Shown in pieces: positions 1-10,502 of a DNA stretch of 64,000 nucleotides. The notes below the pieces were generated by a model that saw only the letters and a list, made by a program, of their open reading frames with translations, was not told where the DNA came from and ran no database searches. The stretch is from Prorocentrum cordatum. Its lineage: Eukaryota > Sar > Dinophyceae > Prorocentrales > Prorocentraceae. The translations under genes and the position numbers were made by a program. Position 1 is the first letter of the stretch. Every line of letters begins with the position of its first letter. Location of the stretch: positions 876,325 through 940,324 of the forward strand of contig CAUYUJ010015516.1 in the NCBI GenBank assembly GCA_963575745.1, in the 5' to 3' direction.

Positions 1-513
1 ACGTCACGCCTTGCATCGCAAGACCATCGAAACCCAGGAAACATGCGGCACCCTGGAGGCAAGCAGGGTGCTTCTCGGGACGGGGCCCCACTGTACTGAG
101 CATGCCGTGATCATGCTGACGCGAGGCTCCCAACGGAGAGGCAGGTGCCGCCGCCAGGCCGTGCGCTCCGAGGCCGGCAGCGCACGCCCGCGCGCGCCCC
201 CACGCGGCCGCCTCCAGCCCGCGCTCCAGCGCGGCCATGATGTGCGCGGGCGGCACGCTCTCGCGCCTCGGCTGCGCGATCCGCCACCGTGCCCCCCCGG
301 CACGGCGAGGCGCGGAAGAAGGAGGCGCTGCCTGGCAGGGTCTCTGTGGCCTTCCGCACCCCCACCCCTCCTCTCACCGCGCCCAGTTTCAGGTCGGGCA
401 TCTCCCCCCACGGGCGGAGCTGGAAGGACAAGTAAACACGGCTTTGAAAAAAAATCGAAAAAGTCAAAGCAAAACAAAAAGAGGAAGAAAAAGCATTCGG
501 AAGCATCGCCCCC
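1..513. other. GC-rich stretch without a supported gene
   Basis: Several long overlapping reading frames exist on both strands, but they are arginine/alanine/proline-rich products of high GC and show no recognisable domain. The end of the stretch is A-rich. I see no gene here. Confidence 0.6.
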
Positions 514-585
514 AGACTATGTTTGACTATGTTTGGATGTTCCTCCTGTAGAGAAGGACATGCCCGACTTCAGCCCAGTTGCGTG
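514..585 (+). repeat. Dispersed repeat, ACATGCCCGACTT family, copy 1
   Basis: A TTTGACTAT-rich stretch is followed by CCTGTAG and then GGACATGCCCGACTT. The same order recurs at 36915-36985 and 59738-59800. The shared core is about 60 bp. The copies diverge on both sides, so the full unit is not defined. No coding potential is visible. Confidence 0.6.
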
Positions 586-699
586 CACCGCCCCTCCTCC
601 CCACGAGGCCCCTGGCGGCCATGGCGCCTCGCTGGCAGCTGCCACCTACAACAATGCTGCGCTGGCGCGGTGGCGGCTTCAAAAAAAAACTAAAGGGGC

Positions 700-865
700 C
701 CAGGGACACACAAAAAAATAGACACAAATCCGAGGATTCTCCTAGTCTCGTATATTTTCTGGGATTTCGTCTTACACCCCACCCACTTCCCACATGTTCC
801 CATATTCTCCTCGGAGTCGACGATCAGTTGTGTCTGTGTGTTTTTGGCCCTCCTGGAAAAGATGT
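700..865 (+). repeat. Dispersed element related to the 10.5-kb insertion
   Basis: This segment aligns by eye with 10503-10661. Both run from ACACACAAA-rich sequence through ATATTT, a CCCACCCACTTCCC or CCCCACACTTCCC block, and CTCATA/CATATTCTC. Both end in AGTTGTGTCTGTGTGT followed by CCCTCCTG. No flanking direct repeat is obvious here, unlike the 10.5-kb copy. It may be an old copy of a SINE-like non-autonomous element. Confidence 0.55.
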
Positions 866-1555
866 GACAGTCCATGTTGGACACAAACCGACAAACCTCC
901 GTCGCGACATGTTGCTGATAACGGGCCACGTCTGCATCGCAGAGCGGGGGGGCCTGGGACGGGGTTTGCCGCTCCTCGACCAAAATTTTGCCCCGATGTG
1001 TGGCCACCGCGATCGCCGCGGCGACCTCCGAAGGCGAACCAGAGATTTGGTTCAGGGTCGGATATCACGCAACGACGCCTCCCAGCGTCCCAGAGCAGCG
1101 TTGGGAGCGAAAGGAAGTGCACGCAGATGGGCAGTCTGCAGGAGCTGCTCTGACGGAAGAAGCCGCACCTAGACGGCGCATCGGCAAAACAGATTGTAGC
1201 ATAGAAGGCCAGGGAAAGCTCATGCAGAAGACATGCCTAGGCTGAGTGCACGTGCGCCAGGACGCAACCACTGCAACCACTGCATATAGCAGTAGTGGGC
1301 GGCGGTGTGAGTTGCACCAGCACTGCGGCATGCAGGAAGGAGAGAAGGAGGAAAGCAGGGGAGCAGGGGAGCCGAGGGAAGCATCACAATAATTTGCAGA
1401 ACTGCGCGACTGCAGCATTCCATTCCGCAGCCGATGACTGCAGCAGCGAATCTAAATTTTCTGGGCTATCTTGTAAGACACCCCCAAACGCGCACCCCCA
1501 AACAATGCAAGACGAAGCCGTGACAACAAAAGCAAAAAGGCATAGATAGGGGATC
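866..1555. other. Unique-looking sequence, no gene supported
   Basis: Overlapping frames of 85-119 codons occur on both strands without domains or a preferred frame. Nothing else stands out. Confidence 0.5.
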
Positions 1556-1563
1556 TCAATGAA

Positions 1564-1732
1564 CCAGCGTCGTCGTCGTCGTCGTCGGCGACGGCGTCGT
1601 CGGCGGCGGCGTCGGCGTCGTCGTCGTCGTCGACGACGTCGTCATCGTCGTCGTCGTCGGCGGCGGCGGCGTCGGCGGCGTCGGCGTCGGCGGCGGCGTC
1701 GGCGGCGGCGTCGGCGTCGGGCGCCGCGGGCG
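1564..1732 (+). repeat. CGT/CGG trinucleotide microsatellite
   Basis: An almost uninterrupted GTC/GGC triplet tract. It reads as poly-Arg on the plus strand and Asp/Ala on the minus strand. The open frames over it are by-products of the repeat. Confidence 0.95.
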
Positions 1733-1734
1733 TG

Positions 1735-1860
1735 CTCGAGAGCGCTCCAGAACGCTCCGAGGGCCCGCCAGGACGCTGTGGAACGACTTGTCCTCGACCT
1801 AACCTCGCCTGAGTTCGCGCACCGCGAACAAGACGAAGCCAATATCGAAGAAGAAAAAGC
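1735..1860 (+). repeat. Partial copy of the 160-bp GACGAGGAT element
   Basis: The sequence GCGCTCCAGAACGCTCCGAG, followed by a CGCCAGGACGCT-GTGGAACG block and then TCCTCGACCTAACC, resembles the 3' half of the elements at 2064-2224 and 25852-26014. The 5' half is missing or merged with the CGT tract. Confidence 0.45.
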
Positions 1861-2063
1861 GCCATGAACATAAGCTTGTGGCGCTCCGCGCGGGTTTCTC
1901 GGATCCGCGCTGGGTCCCCCTCCCTGGTGTGCGGAGCGCGCCAGGGGCGGCGCCAGGGGCGGCGCCGGAGGCGCCGCCAGGGGGCCCCAGCGCGAAACCA
2001 AAAGATCCGCACGGAGCGCCAAAAGCCTGTGTATGCCGGTTCGTCTTCGTCTTCGAAAGACGA

Positions 2064-2224
2064 AGCCAGGACGAGGATAAAATCAGGTGCGGATCACTCG
2101 GGAATCTCTGAAATCTGGCGGTTCTGGAGCATCTCTCGGGCGCTGCGGTCTTCTCAGAGCGATCCAGAAACGCTCCGAGGGCGTTCCGGAATGCTCTGGA
2201 ATGGGTTCATCCTCGTCCTAGCCC
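2064..2224 (+). mobile_element. Small inverted-repeat element, copy 1 (about 160 bp)
   Basis: The ends form an imperfect terminal inverted repeat: AGCCAGGACGAGGATAAAA on the left, and a right end whose complement is GGCTAGGACGAGGATGAAC. The interior shares the order GAATCTCTGA, ATCTGG, TCTCGGGCGC, CGGTCTTCTC, and CGTTCCGGAA with the copy at 25852-26014. It has no coding capacity, so if mobile it would be non-autonomous and MITE-like. No convincing target-site duplication was seen. Confidence 0.6.
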
Positions 2225-2539
2225 CGCCCGACCGAAACAGTGTAGGAGGCAACGTCTGGGTGGTCTTCGTAAGAAAGAGTTGGGTCTTGGTCAGAAAGAG
2301 TTGGGAGCTGTTCACCTGGATTGAAGGGCTACTAACCCAAATTAACGCAGAATCAGCTCGCGAGCAAGCTGGATGAAAACGGGATTAACAGAAACTAAAT
2401 GAACTATGCAGGATTAGGCGGCTTGCAGCCACGGATAGACCAGCGTCAATGCTGAATCGAACCTCCCGGGAGTTTCATCCTAAACCATGGCCGTTCAACA
2501 AGGGGAGACATATCGTGTCACGCCTAGTCATGAAGTTGA

Positions 2540-2760
2540 ATCATATAGGAGAGCCCAGAATCGAATCGATAAGTCGGATCGGCGATCGACATGAATCGGA
2601 TCGGCGGAAATCGGCAGCCGAGTCGGAAAAAACGAATCGGCGAAAATCGGCAGGCTTGTAGGCCTCCATTGGAAAACCGGAGCCCAGATCGGAATCCGAA
2701 GTCGAGTCGAATCGGAATCGGAAGCCATCGGAATCGAATCAAATCGGAGGTATCGAGATG
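2540..2760 (+). repeat. Degenerate GAATCGG short-period repeat
   Basis: Many imperfect copies of the heptamer-like word AATCGG/AATCGGC. The same kind of tract recurs at 50520-50720 and 61510-61690. It reads as Arg/Ser/Asp-rich low-complexity peptides in all frames. Confidence 0.75.
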
Positions 2761-3370
2761 AGCCCTGGACTTGGACCGCTGCCAACGCTGTTCCCATACA
2801 GGCGCAACTGCTCCCACAGCAAGACTGCCGTGCACGGCCACGGAGCTGCCCCGCCACAGGCGGGGGCGCCCTCGGGAGAGCAAGCCGGCCCACTCCAGCA
2901 CCGACTCGGCTGTGGCCTCGGTCCACACGCTGGCTCCAGTCATTATCCGCCGGCCTATTTGCTCGCGCACGTCTGCGATGCAGCACGTCGGCTATACTAA
3001 CCTTTTTCGTCGGCGGCGAGGCAAAAGCGGTCCGCTCCAGCGTAGGGCCCAGCTACACTAAACACGAGCACCACGATCCCGATGATCGACCTACGATTAC
3101 TGCCATGACCCATATCGGCAGAGTGAACACAGGGCCAAATCAAAAACGGGTGCTACGCCAGATGACGTAGCGACCTTGCGCGGCGGCTCATGCGGGCCGC
3201 CAGCGCAGCACGCCACATTTGACGCGAGGGCGCTTAGGCGCGACCTTGAGCGAGCAGCTTACGCGCCTATGTCGGCGAAGACGACCCGGTTTGTTTGCGT
3301 CGCTCAGGTGGAGGTCTGTGTAGAAGATGAGGGAACGAAAAGAGAAGACGATGGCGACGACTGCGTGGTT
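2761..3370. other. Sequence without supported gene
   Basis: Short overlapping frames only. No repeats or domains were recognised. Confidence 0.5.
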
Positions 3371-3375
3371 ATTCA

Positions 3376-3446
3376 CTGATTGCGAGATTTGCGTGCTGGT
3401 TTCCCCCTGGGGGTCTCGCCGTGACTCCAACACTGCGGGCTCGATA
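3376..3446 (+). repeat. Dispersed repeat shared with 9503-9599
   Basis: Shared words in the same order: ACTGATTGC, GCGTGC, GTTTCC, CCCTGGGGG, CGCCGTGACTCC, and GGCTCGATA. The 9.5-kb copy carries about 20 extra bases after ACTGATTGC. Confidence 0.6.
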
Positions 3447-3599
3447 CGGTGGGCCCCTGGCGGGCCCCGGCCGTGTTGGACCCCGAAGAATTCGGCAAAG
3501 CATTAAAGGAACATTTGAAGACGTGAGACAGCATGGGCAGACTGGTGGACGACTTACTAAAGGAGGAGGCTCAGCATAGGCAGACTGCGTAAGCTATCT

Positions 3600-4400
3600 G
3601 GAAGGTCAAAGAAGGCGCTCAGGGAGGCACTGGGCGTGAATCACGGCGGCATCCCCCAGCTCCCGGCGGCACCCGACAGCTTTTGGAAGCTCATTGGCGG
3701 CCGCATATGGCTTGGATGGTCAGTCTGGGGACCCTCCTGGAGACACTCGCTCCACTCATGCGTCGAGGCTGCGTCGAACGTCCGTCGACTAGAGCCGACA
3801 CTGACTTGAACCTGAGTCGAACCTGAGTCGAGCTTGAGCCAAACTTGAATCGAAGTGGGGTCGAGCTGGAGTCGAACAGATCCATTAGGTAGGCCCCAGA
3901 AAGGTCCCCAAAACGAGCATCGAATATGGCTCAAGATGAATCTAAGAACGCCCCAAGACAGGCCTGGTTGTCCCCAAGATGGACCCCAGACGGCCTAAGA
4001 CAGCCCCACTAAGGCCATAACACGGTTTCAAGTGACCCCGCAAACCCCCAAGGACACCCCCCTGAGAGGCCGAAATCCTTCAAAAACTCATCGAAACTCA
4101 ATGCATGAGCGTTCTGGCCTTGTCTTTTCCGATGTTCCTCTGAAGCGTCAAAATGGCCCTATGATGGCCCAAGATGACCCAAGATAGCCACAAGAGAGGC
4201 AGCAGCCTCCCTAAGGGCCCCAAGAGGCCAGCGTTCGGCCTTCGAGGGGGGGCACAATTTCCCAAACGCTTTTGTCGAAACGAGGGAGCCCAAAGTGACC
4301 ACAAGAGGCCGTCCACGATCCCCGAGAGAGCTCCAAGCGAGCCCAAAAGGCCTCCAACGTTGCCCCAAGAGGGATCTAAGTGGCTTCCCGACGTCTCTAA
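3600..4400 (+). repeat. Degenerate CCAAGA/GGCCCC simple repeat tract
   Basis: A diffuse short-period repeat of words such as CCCCAAGA, GAGGCC, and CCCAAAG. The same vocabulary recurs at 29080-29480, 31390-31510 and 44040-44815. A shared sub-block, CTGAGAGGCCGAAA, occurs here near 4061 and at 29174. Open frames on both strands are repeat by-products. Confidence 0.6.
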
Positions 4401-5330
4401 CTTCATCCGTGTTGGCATCGCTGCTTCAATACATGCATGCCTACGCCCCCCCTCCCCCAGGCAACTCTCATGGGCGTGGCTCCCGGATCTTACCTAGCGC
4501 GGAGCAAAGCAGGACCTACCGCCGGGGGAAGCCGCAGCGCCGGGGCTGCAAGAGGTGCCGGGGGCGGGAACTGCAAGCTGCCGGGGCTGCCAGGGAGCTG
4601 CAAGCGTGCGACAACCAGGGAGCGAGTCACCAGGTGTGCGACATGAGCTGCAGCGAACTAACCAAACACAGTTGGGGCGCAGCCAAAATGGCGCGGCGCT
4701 CTGCCAGGGTGTAACCAGGGAGGTTACCAGCCAGTACACTGGGGAGACTGCCATGAGTGCCCGACACGGTCCAAACTGGCGCACTGGGAAGCACCACCAA
4801 AATCGCACACCAAAACCCTGGAGAGGAGCACTGATCCTGCGAGCGCCCGGCCACGGAAGGCACCGGACACAGGCGAAGCAGCCAGGGGAACGATGGATGA
4901 AATCGACAAAGTCATCGTCTGAACTACCGGACAATCGCAGGAACTACCGGACAAAGTCATCGCCTGAACTACGCGCACTCTCGTGCTGAACCGACGACTG
5001 AGGGCTGCCCGAAACATGGAGATCCACGCCTCAACGCCGGATCGGGGTAGCAAGAGGTGGCCGTGGGCGACGCCGCCAGGGACCGCGGGCGAATCGACAC
5101 GGCCGGCCGGCAGCAGGAAGCGCACAGGCTGCACCACGCGCACTCGGGAGCCAAGCCCTGGGACAGGACAGAGCCGCAGGAGCGGGGGGGGGGGGGCGAG
5201 GCCGGCAGCCCAACCGCGCGGGAGAGCCGCTCCATCACGGTGGGAAACAGGGGGCGCGGGGGCCGGAGCGCGCCAGCGCGGTGAAAACAGCTACAGCAGG
5301 GCCGAGGGCCAGATAGGACAGGTGGACCAC
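4401..5330. other. GC-rich sequence, no gene supported
   Basis: Frames of 60-178 codons overlap on both strands without domains. A tiny tandem duplication built on GAACTACCGGACAA lies at 4920-4975. Confidence 0.5.
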
Positions 5331-6200
5331 GGCCCCAGCGGTAGTCCACGAGCCAGCATTATCAGCTGGCCGCTGCCAGAATCCCCCCAAGGGCGGGGGG
5401 CAGCAGGAGCTGGGCAGGAAGCACTACCAGGGAGTGGCCAACGGCCACTGATTTGCCGATTACAAAGGGAACGCCACCATGTGCGGGAGCGCATGCCGCC
5501 TCGTCCGTCGCCGCAATGAGAGACCCACGCCAGCCCCCCGCTGCCGCTGAGCCAGTCCTCCGGACAGGGAAGGCGCGACGCCCCCGCACTGCGCGGCCCG
5601 CTGCGGCCCACCGCGGGTCGGCATACCAGGGCACCAGAGAGCAGCCGAAGGCGGCGCTGCCTGCAAGAAACCCCAGCGACCAACGCGTCCATGCGCGGCA
5701 GGCTGCGTCTAATGCGAAACACGGGCGGGCGGACCCGCAACGCTGGAGGTCCAGGGGCCACGCGGGACAGGGGGCCCCGGCCCCAGCGGCCGCCCACGCG
5801 CCAGCATTGTCAGCCGGCCGCTGCCAGAATCCCAAGGGCGGGGGGCGGCGGGAGCTGGGCAGGAAGCGCGACCAGGGAGTGGCCAACGGCCACTGGTTTG
5901 CCGATTACAGAGGGACCCTCACCGAGCGCGGGAGCGCACGTCGTCTCCCCCGTCGCCGCAGTGAAAGACCCCCGCGAGACTTCTGTCAGCTGTTGGGCTC
6001 GCCCTCTGGACAGGGAGGCGTCACTCCCCCATGCCGCGTGGCCCAGCGTGGCCCGCAGCTGGTCGGTGTACCAGAATACCAGGGAGCAGCTGAAGGCGGC
6101 ACTTTCTGCAATAACCACAGCAACCAACGCGCACGCGCGCGGCAGGCTGCGCCCAGCGCGAGACACGGGCGGGCGAACCCGCGATGTTGGGAGGGGCGGG
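5331..6200 (+). repeat. Tandem duplication, two units of about 446 bp
   Basis: Unit 1 starts at 5331 and unit 2 at 5779, both with GGCCCCAGCGG. Matching blocks recur in order, including CCGCTGCCAGAATCC, GAGTGGCCAACGGCCACTG, TTTGCCGATTACA, GCGGGAGCGCA, and ACACGGGCGGGCG. The imperfect match (roughly 80% by eye) implies an old duplication. The 352-codon plus-strand frame over it owes its length to high GC and shows no domain. Confidence 0.8.
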
Positions 6201-6239
6201 AGGCCCTGAAGGCGGCAGGAGGCCGCCGCAAGGGAGACG

Positions 6240-7190
6240 CCGCGGGGGGGGGATCGCGGCCCGCCCTGCGCGGCGAGCCGACGCTGGCCTTGGCCCCTGA
6301 ATGGCCCCGCTCATTCCTGCGCGCGTCGGCCGCGTCTGCGCCAAAGACCCCCGGGGGGTCGTTGGAAGGGCAGCCGCCTGTCGCGTCGCCTGCGGTGTCG
6401 AGCGAGGGCGGGAACGAGCTGATTTCCAGGTCGGCGGGGCCCTCTGCTGCATCGCCCGGCGGCGGCGAGGTTGCCGGCTCGGCCTCGTCGACTCCGACCT
6501 CGCCGTCGTAGTCGATCCCTTCGCTGCGGGCCTCCTGCTCTGTCGCTCGATCCCTTCGCCGCGGTGGGCGCTGGGCTCGTTGGAGAGCAGGCTGCTCCGG
6601 AGGGTCTCTGCCGCCTCCTGCTCTGTCGCCTGACGGGCGCGGTCTGTCTGCGGCGCGGGAGGCTCGGCCCCCCTGGGAGTCGCGCCGCTGGGCAGGGCGC
6701 CGGTTGCCTCGTCGGCTGCCGTCGCTGCCCCCCCGGATTTTGGCTGAAGCCATGTCCTCGCGGCTCCCCCCGGGGACGCCGAGCGGGCTTCGTCGATGCC
6801 CACAGCCGAGGGAACTTGTCCAGCGAGGGTGGCGACGGAGGCAGCTGCGAGCGCCCCTGGGCCCAAGCTGGCGAGAAAGCTGGCAAGGACGGCGAGGCCG
6901 CGGCGGCAGGGACTAGGTCCCTTGCTGAGGGCCAGCCGAGTAGTGAGCCGCCCAGGCCCATTGTGCATGGCGCTGCACAGTAGTGGCCCACCACCCTAGC
7001 CGCTGCCCACCTCTGGCCGTCCCAGGAGGAACCCTCCGGGAGGCCGCCTTTTGGGATCTCTGCGCCATCAACCTTCGCCAGGAGAGGGGTCAGCCGGTGC
7101 GCGTGCCAGAGCGTTCCCTGACCATTCGGTGCTGGGATCTCAGCGCCGTCTGCCTTGACGAACTCCATCCAGCGCTCGCCCAGCGCGGGA
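6240..7190 (-). pseudogene. Possible decayed coding region, function unknown
   Basis: On the minus strand, coding-like peptide composition moves between frames. One frame near 7190-7000 contains KADGAEIP twice, as a short repeated peptide. A second frame (about 6900-6550) has a hydrophobic Ala/Leu stretch that could be a membrane segment, followed by an acidic/Ser segment. A third (about 6540-6290) is acidic and proline-rich, around DYDGEVGVDEAEP. This pattern fits one gene broken by indels, but GC-driven open frames could give the same impression. I recognise no domain. It lies downstream of the CXXC gene on the same strand, separated by an A-rich tract, and could be part of the same locus. 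Confidence 0.25.
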
Positions 7191-7194
7191 TGGT

Positions 7195-7510
7195 ATCGCA
7201 ATAAAACAAAAGAGAGAAAAAAAAAGAAAAAAAACGAAAAGAAAAAAAAAAAACAAAAAAAAACAAAGAGAAAAGAAAATAAACAAAGAAAAAAAAAAAA
7301 AAAAGAGGAAAAAAAAAAAAAAAAAATAAAGAAAAAAAAAAAAATAAAAAAAGAGATAAAAACCGAAAGTAGAGAAATAAAAGAAAATAAAAAAGAAAAA
7401 AAAGTAAAAAAAGGGAAAAAAAAAAAAAGGGAAATACAAATAAATATCGAGAAAGGAAAAAATATGAAAAAATGTGTTGCAGTAATAAAAAAAGTAAATA
7501 CAAAAAAATA
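7195..7510 (+). repeat. A-rich tract with AAAAG/AAATA texture
   Basis: Roughly 310 bases are almost all A on the plus strand, with scattered G and a few T/C. The Phe/Leu-rich minus-strand and Lys-rich plus-strand frames are by-products. It separates two minus-strand coding-like regions. Confidence 0.95.
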
Positions 7511-7554
7511 ATTCCCCGCAAAGGGTAAGGGGGCGACCAGGGTGTGATGGACCT

Positions 7555-7996
7555 TCAACTTGTTGGTCGCAGTCGCTGTGTTTGGCTCACGTTGCCTCGT
7601 CTACGGCTAGCGAGGAGACACTCCTGCAGCTTAGTGCCTCGGGCCTCTGGTTGCGGTAGATCGTCGAGTAGCTCCAGGACCCCTCGGGGACTGTGCGTCT
7701 GAGCGGGTCGAAAAAAAGTCGTGTCGGGGCTGGGACCTGCTGCTACGGGATCCACCTCCGTTCGCCGCTGGGGGGCCGGCTGGGGTCTTTGCTCTGCGGG
7801 CGCAGGGGTCAGGCGCCTTTGCGTCTGCTGCTGCGGGTGCGAGCTGTGCGGCCCAAGTCGTGTGTGTGGCGTCTGCTGGCGCCTCCTGCGCTGCGTGTAC
7901 GCGGGCGGGCTGCAAGGCTGTCCGCGGTAAGACCCCCCCGGAGTCCGGTTCCATGATATGTGCCCGGGTTTGCTGGGGCAACGTTCCAGATGTATA
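7555..7996 (-). other. Open minus-strand frame downstream of the CXXC gene
   Basis: After the stop at 7997 a minus-strand frame stays open to about 7631, and another to 7555. Both are Gln/Pro/Arg/Ser-rich. They may be 3' flank or an extra piece of the same decayed gene. No domain is visible. Confidence 0.3.
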
Positions 7997-9367
7997 CTAG
8001 CACCTTCGGCAGCACCACGTGGCGTTCCATTTGCGCTCGAACCAGGGGAGTGGCCACTGGCCCCACTCGGGGAGACCCGTGCGCCCATTGCCTCCTGCCT
8101 CGGCCTCGGCATTCCAGATGAAACAGCCAAGCGCTGGCGCGTTGACCTTCCACACCAGGAGCGGCCCGTCGGGCGGGCAAGTGTCGCACTGGGGGGATGG
8201 GGGGCCGCCCTGTTGGCGCCCCCCCCCCCCCCCCCGAACCTTCTATCTGAGATCCTCTTCGCTGGCAGAGTAGCGTCGGCGAGCCGTGGGCAGTACTGGG
8301 CAGGAGAAATCATCAGGAGGTCGCTCAGCGCCCTGGCGCCCCAGGCGGGGGGGTCGCGTCCGTAGCCCAGGGGCCGCAGGCAGGGGCGCGGGGGGAGAGC
8401 GTTCGCGATGGGGTCGGCGGACCGACCGTTCTTCCAGGACGCGTAGTCCAGGACTTTGGACGCGACGGCCGTGCCTGCTGGACTTGGGACGCCCGTTCTG
8501 TTGAGGCTGGCTACCCAGCAGGTCTCGCACAGCCAGGTGAGGTTTTGCACGTCCAGGTATGCCTGAGGCCTGTTGCTGGCTAGAAGGTTCCCTACCGGCG
8601 TCGTCCTCCCAGGTCCCTTCACTGTAATTGAGCTTGGTCGTACGGCAGACGTCGCAGGTGAAGAGTACGCTCTTCTGGTCGTTCTGCAGTCCGTCGCCGG
8701 TGATGGCGAGGGGGGTCGGCATTGTGCCGGGCGCGGCGGTTGCTGGCGCGGGCGAAGCCAGGTCGGTCTTGGAGAGAGCGGTTCCTCCACCGACGTACCC
8801 CAAAGCGGCGTCGGCCTTGTCTTCTCCCAGGCCAACCTCGGAACCGGCCAGGGCAAAGTGGAGCGCGCAGGTGGAGCACTTGTAGGATGCCAGCGGGGCG
8901 AGATCGGCCCCTGGTACGATCGCTTCCAGGACGAGTATAGGAGCCTTAAGTTTGAAGTCGGCCTTCTCCATATCCTTCCAGGTCCGTGGGCATCCAGCCT
9001 CCTCCGCCACATCGTGATGGTAAGCGTTCGTCGAGACCTGGGTGAGCGCGTCCTCGATTTTCCCATGCAGCTCCACGAAGTCGTCCGGCGAGAAGCCCCA
9101 CGCCGCTGCGAAACTCTGCCCGAAACCCAGGTGCGCGTCCTGCCAGGGCACGCGGAGACCGAGCACGGCCTCGATGACGTCGCCAGCGCCTTCGGCGTTG
9201 GGGAAGGGCCATAAGAGCGTCCTGGGCTCTCTTATCACGAGCATCATGATGACTAGGAGTGCACGGGCCTTCCGGGCGTCCAGGGGTTGGCCGTCCGTGT
9301 CCTTGAGCCTGTTGCGTAGCTCTTGGTCTCGGGGCGCTGCGCGCAGCAGCTGCGCCAGAGTGTCCAT
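7997..9367 (-). pseudogene. Broken gene for a multi-CXXC, probably zinc-binding protein
   Basis: The reading starts at the ATG at 9367 (MDTLAQLLRA) and stays in one frame for about 258 codons. It then moves to a second frame between about 8620 and 8575, and returns to the first frame at a run of 17 C (8219-8235). It ends at TAG 7997-7999. Following those shifts gives about 455 codons. Five CXXC pairs are visible: KCSTC (residues 164-167), FTCDVC (238-241), WLCETC, QCDTC and WCCRRC just before the stop. The N-terminal half has an alternating hydrophobic pattern and acidic patches. Paired CXXC motifs usually bind zinc, but I do not recognise the family, and catalytic motifs are not evident. The two frame breaks, one on a homopolymer, mean this is either a pseudogene or a real gene carrying assembly errors. 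An unseen intron is possible for the first break, but no GT-AG choice I tried restored the frame. Confidence 0.5.
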
Positions 9368-9433
9368 ACCAGGGTGCGCCTTGTGGCGACAACAGCGGCG
9401 TGTCGTGTTGCTCCACGCCTCCGGAACAATTGG

Positions 9434-9465
9434 TGGGGATACGCAAAGCGTCAAGAATTGCGACG
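9434..9465 (-). promoter_or_regulatory. Conserved segment upstream of a minus-strand gene
   Basis: On the minus strand this reads AATTCTTGACGCTTTGCGTA then CCCCACCA, about 70 bp before the ATG at 9367. A closely similar block, AATTCTAGACGTTTCGCGTA then CCCCACCA, lies about 55 bp upstream of the minus-strand ATG at 47340. It could be a shared untranslated segment, a dispersed repeat end or a control element. Confidence 0.3.
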
Positions 9466-9502
9466 ATTGGCGCTGAAGCTCGAAAGCCAGACCCCGAGAA
9501 CA

Positions 9503-9599
9503 TACTGATTGCAAAATCGGTGCGGCGTAAGCCAATGAATATGCGTGCGAGTTTCCACCCTGGGGGGCCCGCCGTGACTCCCGCCATGCAGGCTCGATA
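9503..9599 (+). repeat. Dispersed repeat shared with 3376-3446
   Basis: Runs from ACTGATTGC through GTTTCCACCCTGGGGGG and GCCGTGACTCC to GGCTCGATA. It lies just upstream of the minus-strand CXXC gene. Confidence 0.6.
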
Positions 9600-10227
9600 A
9601 CCATTCCGTTTCCCAACACATTCTAAAGCCAAGAGCCCACAACCACAGACAACCGATGCAACAGACACAGCCCCGTGCAACGAACTACGCGCAGCCCGCT
9701 CAGTTTTCGAACAGCCGTTCCTCGGCCGATTGAAAGACTGCGCGACCCAACCCACTGACCAGACCACCGTGGACTCTACAGGCCACGCGCCTGGCCTCCC
9801 AGCCCGTGGCCGCGGAAGCACCGACGCCTCCTCGCCGCGGCCCCTGCGCAGCAGCACCCATCAACGCCGCAATTCGAGTAGGGGACCGACTACAGAATCG
9901 ATGCACCCCAAACTTGATTTTTTCTCGTCGAGCCGCACGTGGAGCAGATCCACGAGGAAGCTGCGCATTCCCGTGGGCTCGGCGAACAAATCCATTCTGG
10001 GGGAACTCTATTCTTTGGCGGCGCGCACAAGGGGGTGGAGGGAGGGGGGAGGGCTTCTTAGAAGGAGGCTGCTTCTTAGAAGGCGCCGCCTCACATCTGT
10101 AGATAAGGCCCGCGCCCCTAAGAAGCGGGGGTGCTTCTGAGAAGCCTCCCCCCTCCCCCCACCCCCCTCTGCGCGTGGCTGAATTCTGTACTCGATCCCC
10201 TACTCGAGCACTGAGGCGCCCTGCTCC
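9600..10227. other. No gene supported; TTCTTAGAAG inverted repeats near the end
   Basis: Overlapping frames carry no domains. At 10045-10150 the words CTTCTTAGAAGG and CTTCTGAGAAG alternate in both orientations. This short palindromic vocabulary is also seen at 11060-11190 and 14510-14640. Confidence 0.5.
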
Positions 10228-10371
10228 TCCTCCTCCTCCTCCTCCTCCTCCTCCTCCTCCTCCTCCTCCTCCTCCTCCTCCTCCTCCTGCCTCCCCTCCT
10301 CCTCCTCCTCTCCTCCTCCTCCTCCTCCTCCTCCTCCTCCTCCTCCTCCTCCTCCTCCTCCTCCCCCTCCC
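10228..10371 (+). repeat. CTC trinucleotide microsatellite
   Basis: About 145 bp of nearly pure CTC, interrupted once near 10290. Poly-Pro, Leu, Glu and Gly/Arg frames are by-products. Confidence 0.97.
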
Positions 10372-10502
10372 ACTCCGTCCCCCGAGGCGCACCGCTCCGC
10401 GGCCGCGTCGCGCCGCCCGATCCAGCGCAGCGCGACGGCGAGGGCGGCGAGGAGGTCGGGGGCCTCTCGGCGGGGCAGGGAGGCAGAGGGCGGGGGGCCG
10501 AC

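Noticed and set aside
5453-6511. 352-codon plus-strand frame
   Set aside because: It spans an imperfect tandem duplication in very GC-rich DNA, with overlapping long frames on the other strand and no domain.
8575-8620. Short GT-AG intron explaining the first frame change in the CXXC gene
   Set aside because: The only nearby GT...AG pair is 26 bp long and its removal does not restore the downstream CXXC frame.
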